The position numbers and the translations under genes were made by a program. This document shows, one piece after another, positions 52,318 through 60,976 of a DNA stretch of 64,000 bases. The stretch covers positions 248,001 to 312,000 of the forward strand of contig CAZFTJ010000002.1 in assembly GCA_964521865.1 (NCBI GenBank), read 5' to 3'. The DNA is from CAYSRJ01 sp964521865. Its GTDB lineage: Bacteria > Spirochaetota > B62-G9 > DRHN01. How positions within the stretch are numbered: the stretch's first letter is position 1; each line of letters starts with the position of its first letter. Below the pieces are notes generated by a model. The model searched no databases and had not been told where the DNA came from. It was given only the letters and a program-made list of their open reading frames with translations.

Positions 52318-52581
52318 TCAGACCGGTTTTTTGGATGTCTTAAAGGGTACCACCCTATCCCTTACCTTTCGGACAAGCTCTTCATCGATATCGTCAAGTG
52401 AATCAATTTCAATCGGCGGATCAACAAAATAATAATTTCGGTAGGCGGTAAGTGAAATCGCGTATGTGGGCCAGGCTGTTTTAGGGATTATCTTTCTCTC
52501 CCCCGTCATCAGATTGCAGGTACACCACTGTGTATCCTCATCGATAGTGACCGTGTTTACGGAGGCGGAAATTATTCTCAT
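52318..52581 (-). CDS. Hypothetical protein
   Basis: 87 residues with GGGAG nine bases before the ATG. No recognised domain; two Cys (QWCTCNL) and aromatic-rich strands (TAYRNYYFVDPPIEID), then an acidic/basic helix. It stands alone between the Moco operon and cspA. Confidence 0.5.
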   Translation of the reverse strand: MRIISASVNTVTIDEDTQWCTCNLMTGERKIIPKTAWPTYAISLTAYRNYYFVDPPIEIDSLDDIDEELVRKVRDRVVPFKTSKKPV

Positions 52582-53072
52582 TCTTTTATACTCCCGGATG
52601 TTTTCAGAATCGCGTTGATCGCCCTGAAAAAACGCGCAGCCAATTCGTACGTTCAGCCGACTGCACGGCGCTAATCGCACTCGTCAGGAGGCGGCCATGC
52701 CCGCCTCCTGCACCGCTGATCCACAAGCCGCAACACAGGGAATCGTACAGCAACAATTTTATAGTACTGATGTTAAATATAGCGCATAAATGAAAAAATT
52801 AAGTCCTGATCTCCATATTTTTTAATGAAACGGGGCTGCTCTTCAAGGTAACAAACATTCAACCGAAGGAAGGCGGGACGATATTTTGTCATGTATCCAT
52901 GATGCAGTCATGAACGGGAAACAGCGCACGAACCATGTACGGAAAACCCGGAAAAAACTGCCTGAACTCAATAATTTCAACGATGCGAAACCCACAATGC
53001 ACAGACAGCCCGTCCATATTCATCGGAGGGGGAATTAAAGAGGCCTGGAAAAGAAGGTAGACGGCCACGAAT
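52582..53072. other. Intergenic region with a perfect GC hairpin
   Basis: About 490 bases without a convincing gene. Besides the hairpin at 52685-52710 nothing distinctive is seen. Confidence 0.5.
52685..52710. other. Perfect 10-bp GC-rich hairpin
   Basis: CAGGAGGCGG and CCGCCTCCTG pair perfectly around CCATGC. No T-tract on either side. Either a transcript-stabilising structure, a pause site or an old repeat. Confidence 0.6.
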
Positions 53073-53103
53073 AAAAAAACCCCGCATACACGGGGTTTTT
53101 TTT
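53073..53103 (-). terminator. Intrinsic terminator of cspA
   Basis: CCCCG and CGGGG arms around CATACA with A-run and T-run on the two sides; 35 bases beyond the cspA stop. Confidence 0.88.
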
Positions 53104-53137
53104 CAACTTTTTTCGACGTCCCTTGATCGTACTTCCG

Positions 53138-53338
53138 TTACAGGGGTTTTACATTTGTTGCCTGCAATCCTTTCGGTCCATCCTTTATCTCGAAAGACAC
53201 CTCCTGATCTTCGGTGAGCGTTTTGAATCCATCTGTCACAATCTCTGAATAGTGTACAAATACATCCTCACCATCATCACGGCTGATAAACCCGTACCCC
53301 TTTTTCTCGTTAAACCACTTTACTCTTCCTTCTGGCAT
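53138..53338 (-). CDS. cspA: Cold shock protein (CspA family)
   Basis: 66 residues. GRVKWFNEKKGYGFISRDDG and DVFVHYSEI carry the two RNA-binding motifs RNP1 (KGYGFI) and RNP2 (VFVHY). RNA chaperone. An upstream in-frame ATG (53359) lies in the ribosome site AGGAGG, so the ATG at 53338 is preferred. Confidence 0.95.
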   Translation of the reverse strand: MPEGRVKWFNEKKGYGFISRDDGEDVFVHYSEIVTDGFKTLTEDQEVSFEIKDGPKGLQATNVKPL

Positions 53339-53373
53339 ACTGAACTGCTCCTCCTGCATATTAAAGATATATC

Positions 53374-53402
53374 AATATACAGCACTTAACCTATTTTGTC
53401 AA
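53374..53402 (-). promoter_or_regulatory. Predicted strong promoter of cspA
   Basis: Minus strand TTGACA (53402-53397), 17-base spacer, TATATT (53379-53374). Confidence 0.78.
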
Positions 53403-53616
53403 ATAATATTGAAAATTTAAAAAATTCTTTTGATTCGCCTTTTCTCTAAAATACAGCGGTAAACTGGTACAACCGTTTACTCAGAGCCCAAACGCAGCCG
53501 TTCCCTTACATTTCCTCGATATCAACTCACAGGCTCGTCTCCAATAATTTTTTCGCACATTTGGGCTTGACATGTATCGTTAAATGAATAACCGTAATCT
53601 TCGAATAAAAATCTCC

Positions 53617-53629
53617 GCATCCGGATAAT
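53617..53629. repeat. Half-copy of the dispersed palindromic repeat
   Basis: GCATCCGGATAAT matches the right arm of copies 1 and 2 at 12 of 13 positions. The partner arm is not present. Confidence 0.5.
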
Positions 53630-53637
53630 TTCTCTTG

Positions 53638-53711
<74 letters not shown>

Positions 53712-53848
53712 ATCGTGCTGCTCGCATAAACAAAGGAGACCCTCTGAGACTTTACAGGATAAAAAATAATAAAAAACACTTATTTGTCAAGGGCATTACT
53801 CATCAGCAGGAATGAAAAGTGTACCGGCTCTGGCCATTTTTTGAAAAT

Positions 53849-53984
53849 GGCGCATAAAGGCATAGAGTACGCGCTTATAGAGGCATACGGGGAGGGTTTT
53901 GAAATTCTGGAGGCATCACACCCTATAAGGACCACCTTAATTACCGGGAAATCGCTCATCTTTGGAACCGGGGAAGCGTTATAA
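53849..53984 (+). CDS. Doubtful short open frame
   Basis: 45 codons from ATG (MAHKGIEYALIEAYGEGFEI) to a TAA at 53984. A GCCATTTT/AAAATGGC hairpin at 53834-53852 covers its start, and there is no ribosome site. It could be the degraded end of an old gene. Confidence 0.2.
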
Positions 53985-54197
53985 AATCCATTATCCTGCA
54001 GCATAACGGACATGAACCCAATTTTTTGTATCGGAATTTATTTTATAGTGAGCGTCTCTGTTCAATTCTGTTCAATCTTTCGGTTGCGCTGCAATAAAAT
54101 TTATGCTACTGTTTTTAAATCAAATGCATTTACACCTTCCGGATCGATATTCTGGCAAACACCGTTTTGATCAGGTTTATTATTACAGGGGAGGCTC

Positions 54198-55184
54198 ATG
54201 GAAACAGCAGAGAAGAAAGCCGAGCAACCGTCGGTGTCGATAAAGAAAAAACCGCTTATTAGATGGCAAAAACCGAATGTGGGCGTGGTATATTCCCTCA
54301 TCCCGGCTGTTCTCGCATCGATATATTTTTTTGGGTGGCGAAGCCTTCTTTTGCTTGCATGTGTAAACATTGCGGGTTTTCTCACCGAGTATATTTTTCT
54401 AAAGATTTACTATAAAGAGCCCGTTACATCGGCGGTGTTTGTTTCCTCCTTCCTTTTTACTCTGACTCTGCCTCCCACATTGCCCATCTGGATGGCAGTT
54501 GTCGGTATTGTATTCGGTATAGCAATCGGGAAGATGGCGTTCGGCGGTTTCGGCAGAAACATCTTCAACCCCGCGTTGACCGGGCGCGCATTCATCTACG
54601 TCAGCTTCGGTGCGCCGATGACCGCTGCCTGGGTACAGCACATCGGAGGAATCACCGGCGGGTTCACTGCATTCGCATCCGATGCGGTAACGAAGGCGAC
54701 GCCGATGATGAACATCGCGCAGGGCGTTAACGTGTCGAAGCTGTCAATGTTTCTCGGAAACGAGTCCGGATGCCTGGGTGAAACAAGCGCCCTGCTCATA
54801 CTGTTGGGCGGTATTTTTATACTCTGGAAAAAATACGCCAGCTACCGTATCGTCGTTTCCGGGTTCATCGGTATGCTTATACTCCAAACGGCGCTCTGGG
54901 CTGCAGGCGTTAAAACAGCGATCGACCCGCTCAGCTCCGTACTTGGCGGCGGTTGGATGCTTGGGATACTCTTTATGGCAACCGACCCGGTTTCGGCTTC
55001 CCAGACAAACAACGGACGCTGGATATACGGCGCATTTATCGGCGCGGTTACCTCTCTCATCCGCGTCTTCTCCATATGGCCGGGTGGTGTGATGTTTGCG
55101 GTACTCCTCGGAAATATGTTCGCTCCGATAATCGATTACTACATCAAACAGGCGAAAAAAAAGAGTGAGGTGGCGGGCAGATGA
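54198..55184 (+). CDS. nqrB: Na(+)-translocating NADH:quinone reductase subunit B (NqrB)
   Basis: 328 residues, about 80 shorter than usual NqrB at the N-terminus. About ten membrane helices. GRNIFNPALTGRAFIY, FMATDPVSASQTNNGRWIYG and the C-terminal GNMFAPIIDYY match NqrB. The flavinylation site reads DAVTKATP with the FMN-carrying Thr at 168; the form resembles RnfD. It is an inner-membrane sodium channel/FMN subunit. GGGGAGG precedes the ATG, so the short N-terminus looks real. The upstream 450 bases contain no nqrA. Confidence 0.88.
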   Translation: METAEKKAEQPSVSIKKKPLIRWQKPNVGVVYSLIPAVLASIYFFGWRSLLLLACVNIAGFLTEYIFLKIYYKEPVTSAVFVSSFLFTLTLPPTLPIWMAVVGIVFGIAIGKMAFGGFGRNIFNPALTGRAFIYVSFGAPMTAAWVQHIGGITGGFTAFASDAVTKATPMMNIAQGVNVSKLSMFLGNESGCLGETSALLILLGGIFILWKKYASYRIVVSGFIGMLILQTALWAAGVKTAIDPLSSVLGGGWMLGILFMATDPVSASQTNNGRWIYGAFIGAVTSLIRVFSIWPGGVMFAVLLGNMFAPIIDYYIKQAKKKSEVAGR

Positions 55185-55801
55185 AAAGTGGAACAAAAAT
55201 CCGACAGCGTGTATTTACCGTACTGTTCATGCTCGTTGTAACCCTCGTGTTTATCTCCGTCACAACCGTGCTGTACACGCTCACGAAAGATACAATCAAA
55301 CTGAATGAATCATTGCTCGCCAGGAAGGCTGTTTTGTACAGTGGAGGTGTGCCTCTTCCGGAAAATCCGAAGGAAATCGCAAATATATACGCTAAGCGGG
55401 TACGGGAAATACGGGACAATCAGGGAAAAGTACTGTACTATGAGGTGCATGAATCCGAATCCCAAAAGGTGCAGAGTTATGTGCTGATTGCCGACGGCCC
55501 CGGTCTGTGGGGTACCATTACGGCTGCGGTCGGATATGACAGTACGCTTCAAAGGTTGACAGGGTTTGAGGTAATCGCTCAGAATGAAACGCCCGGTCTC
55601 GGCGGCAGGATATCCGAAGCATGGTTCAAGAATCAGCTCCGCGGCAAGAAGCCTCCGCTCAGTCTCGTACCCGAGGGTGCGGCAGCCGCGGACAATCAGT
55701 TTCAGGCGATAACGGGCGCAACCTACTCTTCAAACGGTGTAAAAGACATTCTGAACTCTTCATCTCAATACGCCAGAAAGATTATCAAATCAAACCGGTA
55801 A
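55181..55801 (+). CDS. nqrC: Na(+)-NQR subunit C (NqrC/RnfG)
   Basis: 206 residues with one N-terminal membrane helix (FTVLFMLVVTLVFISVTTVL). GPGLWGTITAAVG and AITGATYSSNGVKD are NqrC motifs; Thr181 in ITGAT would carry covalent FMN. The motif's usual leading Asp is Gln here. Overlaps nqrB by 4 bases. Confidence 0.9.
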   Translation: MKSGTKIRQRVFTVLFMLVVTLVFISVTTVLYTLTKDTIKLNESLLARKAVLYSGGVPLPENPKEIANIYAKRVREIRDNQGKVLYYEVHESESQKVQSYVLIADGPGLWGTITAAVGYDSTLQRLTGFEVIAQNETPGLGGRISEAWFKNQLRGKKPPLSLVPEGAAAADNQFQAITGATYSSNGVKDILNSSSQYARKIIKSNR

Positions 55802-55810
55802 GGAGTCGCT

Positions 55811-56428
55811 ATGGAGGCGTTTAAAATAAAGCGGGTTTTTTCCGACGATCTGGGGGCAAACAATCCCGTCTTTGCACAGGTGCTTGGAATCTGCTCCACC
55901 CTCGCGGTTACGAACGTGATGAAGAACACAATTGTAATGTGTGCAGGGCTCATCTTTGTTACGGGTCTCTCGAACCTCACCGTTTCTCTCCTTCGTTCCT
56001 ACATGCCGTCACGCATCAGAATGATGGTCGAGACTCTGATCATTGCATCCTTCGTCATTATTGTCGACATCGTGCTGAAAGCATATCTCCCGGACATTTC
56101 GAGACAGCTCGGCCCCTATGTCGGACTCATAATTACAAACTGCATTATTATGGGGAGGGCGGAGGCATTTGCACTTTCCAATCCGCCGGGCCTTTCTTTC
56201 TTGGACGGCATATTTTCGGGGCTCGGTTATTCCTACGTGCTTATTGCCATTGCGTTCCTCAGGGAGCTTTTCGGATCGGGCAGCATCTGGGGGTATCCGG
56301 TACTCGGCGAATGGTGGACAAACTGGTCCATCATGGTAATGGCGCCGGGCGCGTTTTTCATGCTTGCCATATTCATATGGATCGTCAAAGGAGCGCTTGA
56401 AAAAGAATCGGGAGGGGAAAAGAAATGA
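55811..56428 (+). CDS. nqrD: Na(+)-NQR subunit D (NqrD)
   Basis: 205 residues, six membrane helices. NNPVFAQVLGICSTLAVTNV and GLIITNCIIMGRAEAFALSN hold the two Cys that bind the membrane-embedded iron centre with NqrE. The sequence is NqrD-like rather than RnfE-like. Confidence 0.92.
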   Translation: MEAFKIKRVFSDDLGANNPVFAQVLGICSTLAVTNVMKNTIVMCAGLIFVTGLSNLTVSLLRSYMPSRIRMMVETLIIASFVIIVDIVLKAYLPDISRQLGPYVGLIITNCIIMGRAEAFALSNPPGLSFLDGIFSGLGYSYVLIAIAFLRELFGSGSIWGYPVLGEWWTNWSIMVMAPGAFFMLAIFIWIVKGALEKESGGEKK

Positions 56429-57018
56429 GCCAGGGCGTCGCTTTTTATGCAATATTTTTTGCCGCCATATTTACAAACAACATACTGCTGACAAACTATC
56501 TGGGGATGTGCTCATTCCTTGCCGTTTCCAGAGAGGTGAACACATCGGTCGGACTTGGAAGTGCGGTAATTTTTGTTATGACCGCCACCAGCGTGCTGAA
56601 CTGGCTTGCCTACCAATATATTCTCATACCGCTCGACATGATTTATCTCCGTTTTATCGTGTTCATCGTCATTATTGCCGCCTTTGTACAGCTCGTCGAG
56701 ATGATAATAGAGCGGGTATCCGAGAAGCTGTATTCGTCCCTCGGTATATTTCTCCCGCTGATTACGGTCAACTGCGCCATACTGGGAGTAAGCCTGTTCA
56801 TGGTCATCAGAAAATACACATTTATCTCATCATTTTTCTACGGTATGGGGAGCGGTATCGGGTGGGCGATTGCAATTGTCGCAATGGCCGGCATCAGGCA
56901 GAAGATGGCGCGTTCTCGGGTTCCGCGCGGTCTTGCCGGTGCCGGGATTACACTGATCATAGCCGGCATCATGGCGCTCGCTTTCATGGGTTTCAGCGGC
57001 ATGATCAATATTACGTAA
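56425..57018 (+). CDS. nqrE: Na(+)-NQR subunit E (NqrE)
   Basis: 197 residues, six membrane helices. NYLGMCSFLAVSREVNTSVG and LGIFLPLITVNCAILGVSLF carry the two iron-binding Cys. Overlaps nqrD by 4 bases; inverted topology relative to NqrD is expected. Confidence 0.92.
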   Translation: MSQGVAFYAIFFAAIFTNNILLTNYLGMCSFLAVSREVNTSVGLGSAVIFVMTATSVLNWLAYQYILIPLDMIYLRFIVFIVIIAAFVQLVEMIIERVSEKLYSSLGIFLPLITVNCAILGVSLFMVIRKYTFISSFFYGMGSGIGWAIAIVAMAGIRQKMARSRVPRGLAGAGITLIIAGIMALAFMGFSGMINIT

Positions 57019-57153
57019 CGTCGCCGTGCGTTTACCTGCGTCATTATTCAGGCACAGCCATTTTCCGAGCTTGTTCCGTGAAGCCCCTGTGTCGGAAGGG
57101 TATGATATAGATACGGGGATGCGTGCAGCGCAATGAAAATGCAGGAGACATAA

Positions 57154-58263
57154 ATGGGGGCAGTCGGGCAGCTATTAATCGGTATCGGGGCGATTTGCGG
57201 AGTTTCTACTTTTCTCGCCGTATTGATGGTAATCGCGGATGCGACAATCGCAAATTACGGAGAAGTAACGATCACAATCAACGATGACACGGAGCTAACG
57301 GTTGAGGGCGGAAAACCGCTCCTCGGTTCCCTCATGGGACAGAAAATTTTTATTCCGTCCGCATGCGGCGGCAGAGGTTCTTGTGGATTGTGCAAGGTTA
57401 GGGTGACGAGTGATGTGGGCGACTACCTGCCCACCGAACTTCCCTGGATAGCGGAAGAGGAACGGGTGGAAGGCATCAGGCTTTCATGCCAGCTCAAGTT
57501 GAAAAAAGATATCTCAATCCAGATTCCTGAAGGGCTCTTCAATGTAAAGGAGTATCATGCTGTAGTCGTATCAATTGCCGACCTCACGTACGACATCAAA
57601 CAGATAACACTGAAACTGCTCGATCCTTCTGAAATAAGCTACAGGGCGGGGCAGTACATACAGTTTGTCGTACCCGAGTATGAAATGTCTTCTGAAGAGG
57701 TGTACAGGGCATACAGTATGGCCTCTGTGCCGTCGAATAAAAACGAGGTGGAGCTCGAGATACGCCTCGTTCCGAACGGGATATGCACAACCTACGTTTT
57801 CAACTACCTGAAGGAAGGAGATCATGTAAGGCTTAACGGACCGTACGGAGAGTTTCATCTGAATGACTCCGACAGGGATATCATTTTTATTGCAGGCGGC
57901 TCGGGAATGGCTCCGATTAAATCCATGCTGTACGACATGGTCGAAAATGGCATATCTCGAAAAGCGACCTACTTTTTCGGCGCCCGTGCAGTGCGCGACC
58001 TCTTTCTTGTCGATGAAATGAAAGAGCTGGAGAAGACGCTTCCCAATTTTATGTTCATACCGGCACTTTCGGAGCCGCTTCCCGGGGATAACTGGAAGGG
58101 TGAAACGGGTCTCATCACCGAGGTGCTGGGCCGAAACCTGTTATCCGGCGATAATACCGAAGCGTACCTCTGCGGAAGCCCGGGTATGATAGATGCCGCA
58201 GTCAATGTTCTGACAGAAAAGGGAATACCTGAGGATCTGATTTTTTACGACAAGTTTGCATGA
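57154..58263 (+). CDS. nqrF: Na(+)-NQR subunit F (NqrF), NADH dehydrogenase subunit
   Basis: 369 residues. One membrane helix (about 5-28), then a plant-type [2Fe-2S] ferredoxin domain with Cys71, 77, 80 and 112 (ACGGRGSCGLCKVRV ... LSCQLK), then a ferredoxin-reductase unit: FAD motif RAYSMASVPSN and NADH site FIAGGSGMAPIKSMLYD. It takes electrons from NADH into the pump. The final nqr gene, 135 bases after nqrE. Confidence 0.94.
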   Translation: MGAVGQLLIGIGAICGVSTFLAVLMVIADATIANYGEVTITINDDTELTVEGGKPLLGSLMGQKIFIPSACGGRGSCGLCKVRVTSDVGDYLPTELPWIAEEERVEGIRLSCQLKLKKDISIQIPEGLFNVKEYHAVVVSIADLTYDIKQITLKLLDPSEISYRAGQYIQFVVPEYEMSSEEVYRAYSMASVPSNKNEVELEIRLVPNGICTTYVFNYLKEGDHVRLNGPYGEFHLNDSDRDIIFIAGGSGMAPIKSMLYDMVENGISRKATYFFGARAVRDLFLVDEMKELEKTLPNFMFIPALSEPLPGDNWKGETGLITEVLGRNLLSGDNTEAYLCGSPGMIDAAVNVLTEKGIPEDLIFYDKFA

Positions 58264-58387
58264 TATCGGCCTAAAGCGGTCAGGATCAATACCGCTGCAG
58301 ACCAATATTTTGCAGTGCTAGGGAAAGACGGACGGGAACAAAAAAGTCTTTTCCGGGACAAGAACGTGCAGCAGAGGGGGAAAAACA

Positions 58388-58855
58388 ATGAAACAAACGG
58401 TTCAGATGAAACAGGTGCAGGAAAAAATGAAACCCGGCGTCATTACAAGGGACGGTTTTCTGGGCACGGATCGCAGAAACCTCATTGATGTACTCGTGGA
58501 AGACGACGCCGAGGTAAAGAGAATGAACCTCGATCATCAAACAATAGCACAGAAAATGATCGAGCTTCGGGATGCAGGTCTGCGGGGACTGGGAAATTTT
58601 ATCAGCGTACAACCGCATTTCGAAATACGGGTTGATTCCGTTCGGGGAAAACTCCCCTGCCCCTTCGGCGACCCGGGCATATTCCCCAAAACCAATACCA
58701 TCATACGAAACCTCCAAAAGAACAGAGAAATAACCTATACGGACCTGAACATACATATGATAATGGTCCATGGATTTTATGAAGGCAGGGGTTCTCCATT
58801 CAGGGTTGAACCTGCCGATCTTGTGGATATCCTGGATATTGCAATCGAAGAATGA
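58388..58855 (+). CDS. Conserved protein of unknown function
   Basis: 155 residues. The pattern KPGVITRDGFLGTDRRNLID, GKLPCPFGDPG and HMIMVHGFYEGRGSPFRVEP looks like a conserved family with a His/Cys-bearing core. No activity is known to me. It lies between nqrF and rubredoxin on the same strand, about 125 bases after nqrF. Confidence 0.7.
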   Translation: MKQTVQMKQVQEKMKPGVITRDGFLGTDRRNLIDVLVEDDAEVKRMNLDHQTIAQKMIELRDAGLRGLGNFISVQPHFEIRVDSVRGKLPCPFGDPGIFPKTNTIIRNLQKNREITYTDLNIHMIMVHGFYEGRGSPFRVEPADLVDILDIAIEE

Positions 58856-59044
58856 CCACTCTTCCGCGAGGGCCGTATCCGAATGCCGACGAGACGATCA
58901 TAATTCGGACGCCCTGTATCCAAATGATATCGCCGGAGCAAACAACGGATTTGTCGTACACCGGTTCATGCAAGAGGAAGAAAATACCGAATGATGTAAT
59001 GCGGGTATCGAAATAATGTAGCCGGGGAGAACTTTCATTATTAC

Positions 59045-59057
59045 ATTATCCGGACGC
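59045..59057. repeat. Half-copy of the dispersed palindromic repeat
   Basis: ATTATCCGGACGC is the exact reverse complement of the right arm of copy 1, lying 20 bases before the rubredoxin start. A looser inverted pair TCCGAAT (58878) and ATTCGGA (58903) upstream may be another decayed copy. Confidence 0.5.
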
Positions 59058-59076
59058 AGATATAGAGGAGATTGAA

Positions 59077-59238
59077 ATGAAAAAATACGTATGTGAAGTC
59101 TGCGGGTACGTGTACGATCCTGCAGCAGGAGATCCTGACGGTGGAATCGAACCGGGAACAGCTTTTGAAGATTTACCGGATGACTGGGTTTGTCCGGAAT
59201 GCGGAGCTGATAAAGACTCCTTTTATCCAGAGGAGTAG
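59077..59238 (+). CDS. Rubredoxin
   Basis: 53 residues. CEVCGYVYDPAAGDPDGGI and the second pair VCPECGADK give the four Cys that bind one iron. Electron donor to rubrerythrin-type peroxidases and similar enzymes in anaerobes; a rubrerythrin gene is 3.7 kb on. GAGGAG precedes the ATG. Confidence 0.96.
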   Translation: MKKYVCEVCGYVYDPAAGDPDGGIEPGTAFEDLPDDWVCPECGADKDSFYPEE

Positions 59239-59355
59239 CACACAGAAGTATTCGATGTACAGGGCCGCCGACGCACCGAACGATTTTTTTTGTTTGCGGC
59301 TTATTGAAATAATGAGGCATGCTTCGACAAACGCTGATCCGCTAGCCCCTTATCA

Positions 59356-59910
59356 TCACCTGTATTCATCCCTGTATACAAACTCTTTGATCTGAAGCCG
59401 CTCGGGTCTATTTTTTTCCCATTCCACCTGCTTGTCGGAAAGCACGGGGTCTATGGCTTTTGAGTGCCTGCCGACGATAATAAGAGTTATGACCTGCATA
59501 TCCTCCGGTATCTTGAGTATTTCCCGTATCTTTCCCTCATCGAAACCTGCAATCGGATGGGCGACAAGCTCCATCTCCGTTGCCTTCAGAATGATACATG
59601 CAGTAGCCATACCTGTATCGAAGAGATAATAATCGCGGCCCTTTATCCTGCAGTCGTTATCGGGTTTACTGAAAACGGCAATTATCAGTGACGCCTTCTT
59701 TGCCCACTCATTACTCCGGTGAAGCGCCTTAAACGCCTCTTCGAGTTTCTCCCTGTGATATACAAATACATACCGCCACGGTTGGTTATTGAAACATGAC
59801 GGGGATAAACGTGCACCTTCAGCAAGCGATTCGATCATCTCCTCGGTTATCTCTATCGGATCAAGCGAACGATACGCCCTTCTCTTATTCAGCAACCGTG
59901 TAATGCTCAT
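59356..59910 (-). CDS. Nitroreductase family FMN protein
   Basis: 184 residues. KRRAYRSLDPIEIT at the start, SPSCFNNQPWRYVFVYHRE (FMN binding) and a C-terminal IIVGRHS segment fit the nitroreductase fold. Reduces nitro-compounds, quinones or flavins using NAD(P)H. The ATG at 59910 follows GGAGGGACGG; an ATG four codons earlier is possible. Confidence 0.85.
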   Translation of the reverse strand: MSITRLLNKRRAYRSLDPIEITEEMIESLAEGARLSPSCFNNQPWRYVFVYHREKLEEAFKALHRSNEWAKKASLIIAVFSKPDNDCRIKGRDYYLFDTGMATACIILKATEMELVAHPIAGFDEGKIREILKIPEDMQVITLIIVGRHSKAIDPVLSDKQVEWEKNRPERLQIKEFVYRDEYR

Positions 59911-60010
59911 CCGTCCCTCCATACAAATCTCCGCACCCGTTTTCTTTTATACACTGCATGTGCTCAACAGGTTTAATATACTGTAGACAAGACCCTTATG
60001 TAAAAATATA

Positions 60011-60058
60011 TTGACTTTCTTTCAAGATTTGTTTATAATATCACTAAAATGGTGATAT
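60011..60058 (+). promoter_or_regulatory. rrf2-type gene promoter with overlapping operator
   Basis: TTGACT (60011-60016), 17-base spacer, TATAAT (60034-60039). An inverted repeat, ATATCAC (60038-60044) and GTGATAT (60052-60058), starts inside the -10 box, where an autorepressor would sit. Confidence 0.72.
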
Positions 60059-60070
60059 AAGGTACGCGGA

Positions 60071-60508
60071 GTGATATCGACAAAATCGAGGTATGGATTG
60101 AGGGCGCTGCTCGATCTCGCGGAACATACCAACGGAGAACCCGTTTATCTGAGGGATATTGCAGAAAGAGAAAATATTTCTCCACGTTATCTCGAAAATA
60201 TCTTTACAAAACTCCGTGCCGAAGGAATACTGAAGAGTGTAAAGGGGAGAAAAGGCGGCTTTTCTTTTAGTCGGGATCTCAGCAGGATTTCTCTGCTTGA
60301 TATAATCGAAACTCTTGAGGATACCGTCTTTTTCACCGAGTGTGTCGATGTTCCCGGCTCATGTGAAAATTCGAATGACTGCTTTTCAAGAGATGTCTGG
60401 GTGCATCTCGATCACAGCATGCGGGAGGTTCTTTCATCGGTCACTCTCGAATCTCTCCTGATAAAAAAAGGGGGAAAATTGGATGAAGCTGTTACCGTAA
60501 AACCGTAA
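60071..60508 (+). CDS. Rrf2/IscR family Fe-S regulator
   Basis: 145 residues starting GTG. The winged helix is KSRYGLRALLDLAEH to LRAEGILKSVKGRKGGF. Cys91, Cys98 and Cys104 (TECVDVPGSCENSNDCF) match the IscR cluster triad, so it probably senses Fe-S status. The promoter palindrome suggests autoregulation; the Nfu-type gene follows. Confidence 0.9.
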   Translation: MISTKSRYGLRALLDLAEHTNGEPVYLRDIAERENISPRYLENIFTKLRAEGILKSVKGRKGGFSFSRDLSRISLLDIIETLEDTVFFTECVDVPGSCENSNDCFSRDVWVHLDHSMREVLSSVTLESLLIKKGGKLDEAVTVKP

Positions 60509-60568
60509 TTGTGATAAATTCGATATTTTACGACTTACACGTTTGCGAGCTGTTTTTATGGATTTTGC

Positions 60569-60615
60569 TTGATAAAAAATAATATAATGTTATAATACAT
60601 TTGTAACGGTTACAA
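60569..60615 (+). promoter_or_regulatory. Promoter with 7-1-7 Fur/PerR-type palindrome
   Basis: TTGATA (60569-60574), 16-base spacer, TATAAT (60591-60596), then TTGTAACGGTTACAA (60601-60615), a perfect 7-1-7 inverted repeat at the expected start site. The geometry is that of Fur-family boxes (PerR: TTATAATnATTATAA). A PerR-like gene lies 1.7 kb downstream. Confidence 0.65.
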
Positions 60616-60668
60616 GATTGTATGATGGACATTATTCTGTAACCGCTCAATGAGGAAGGAAACGGCAT

Positions 60669-60890
60669 ATGAGAGAAAGAGTGGAAAGTGTTCTCAACAG
60701 AATCAAACCATCTCTTCAGGCAGACGGCGGCAATGTCGAGCTCATTGATGTGGGTGAAGACGGGGTCATCAAGGTAAAGCTTACCGGCGCATGCGGTGCA
60801 TGCCCCATGAGCCAGATGACACTTAAAATGGGAATTGAAAAACTGCTCAAAGAAGAAATTCCTGAAGTGGTAGAGGTGATTTCCGTATAA
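60669..60890 (+). CDS. NifU C-terminal (Nfu)-type iron-sulfur scaffold protein
   Basis: 73 residues: a stand-alone Nfu domain. LQADGGNVELIDV and GACGACPMSQMTLKMGIE hold the CxxC that binds a [4Fe-4S] cluster between two monomers. Delivers clusters to apoproteins. Placed behind a Fur-type operator and an Fe-S-sensing regulator. Confidence 0.93.
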   Translation: MRERVESVLNRIKPSLQADGGNVELIDVGEDGVIKVKLTGACGACPMSQMTLKMGIEKLLKEEIPEVVEVISV

Positions 60891-60976
60891 TTTTTCGATT
60901 TATACAGAAATCCCGGTACAGATACGAAACCATGGGGATCGATGCAAAAATGCCGCGGGGATAGGAGGAGGCTGAG

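Noticed and set aside
50852..52343. Two long plus-strand frames across moeA
   Set aside because: Antisense to moeA, with no domain pattern.
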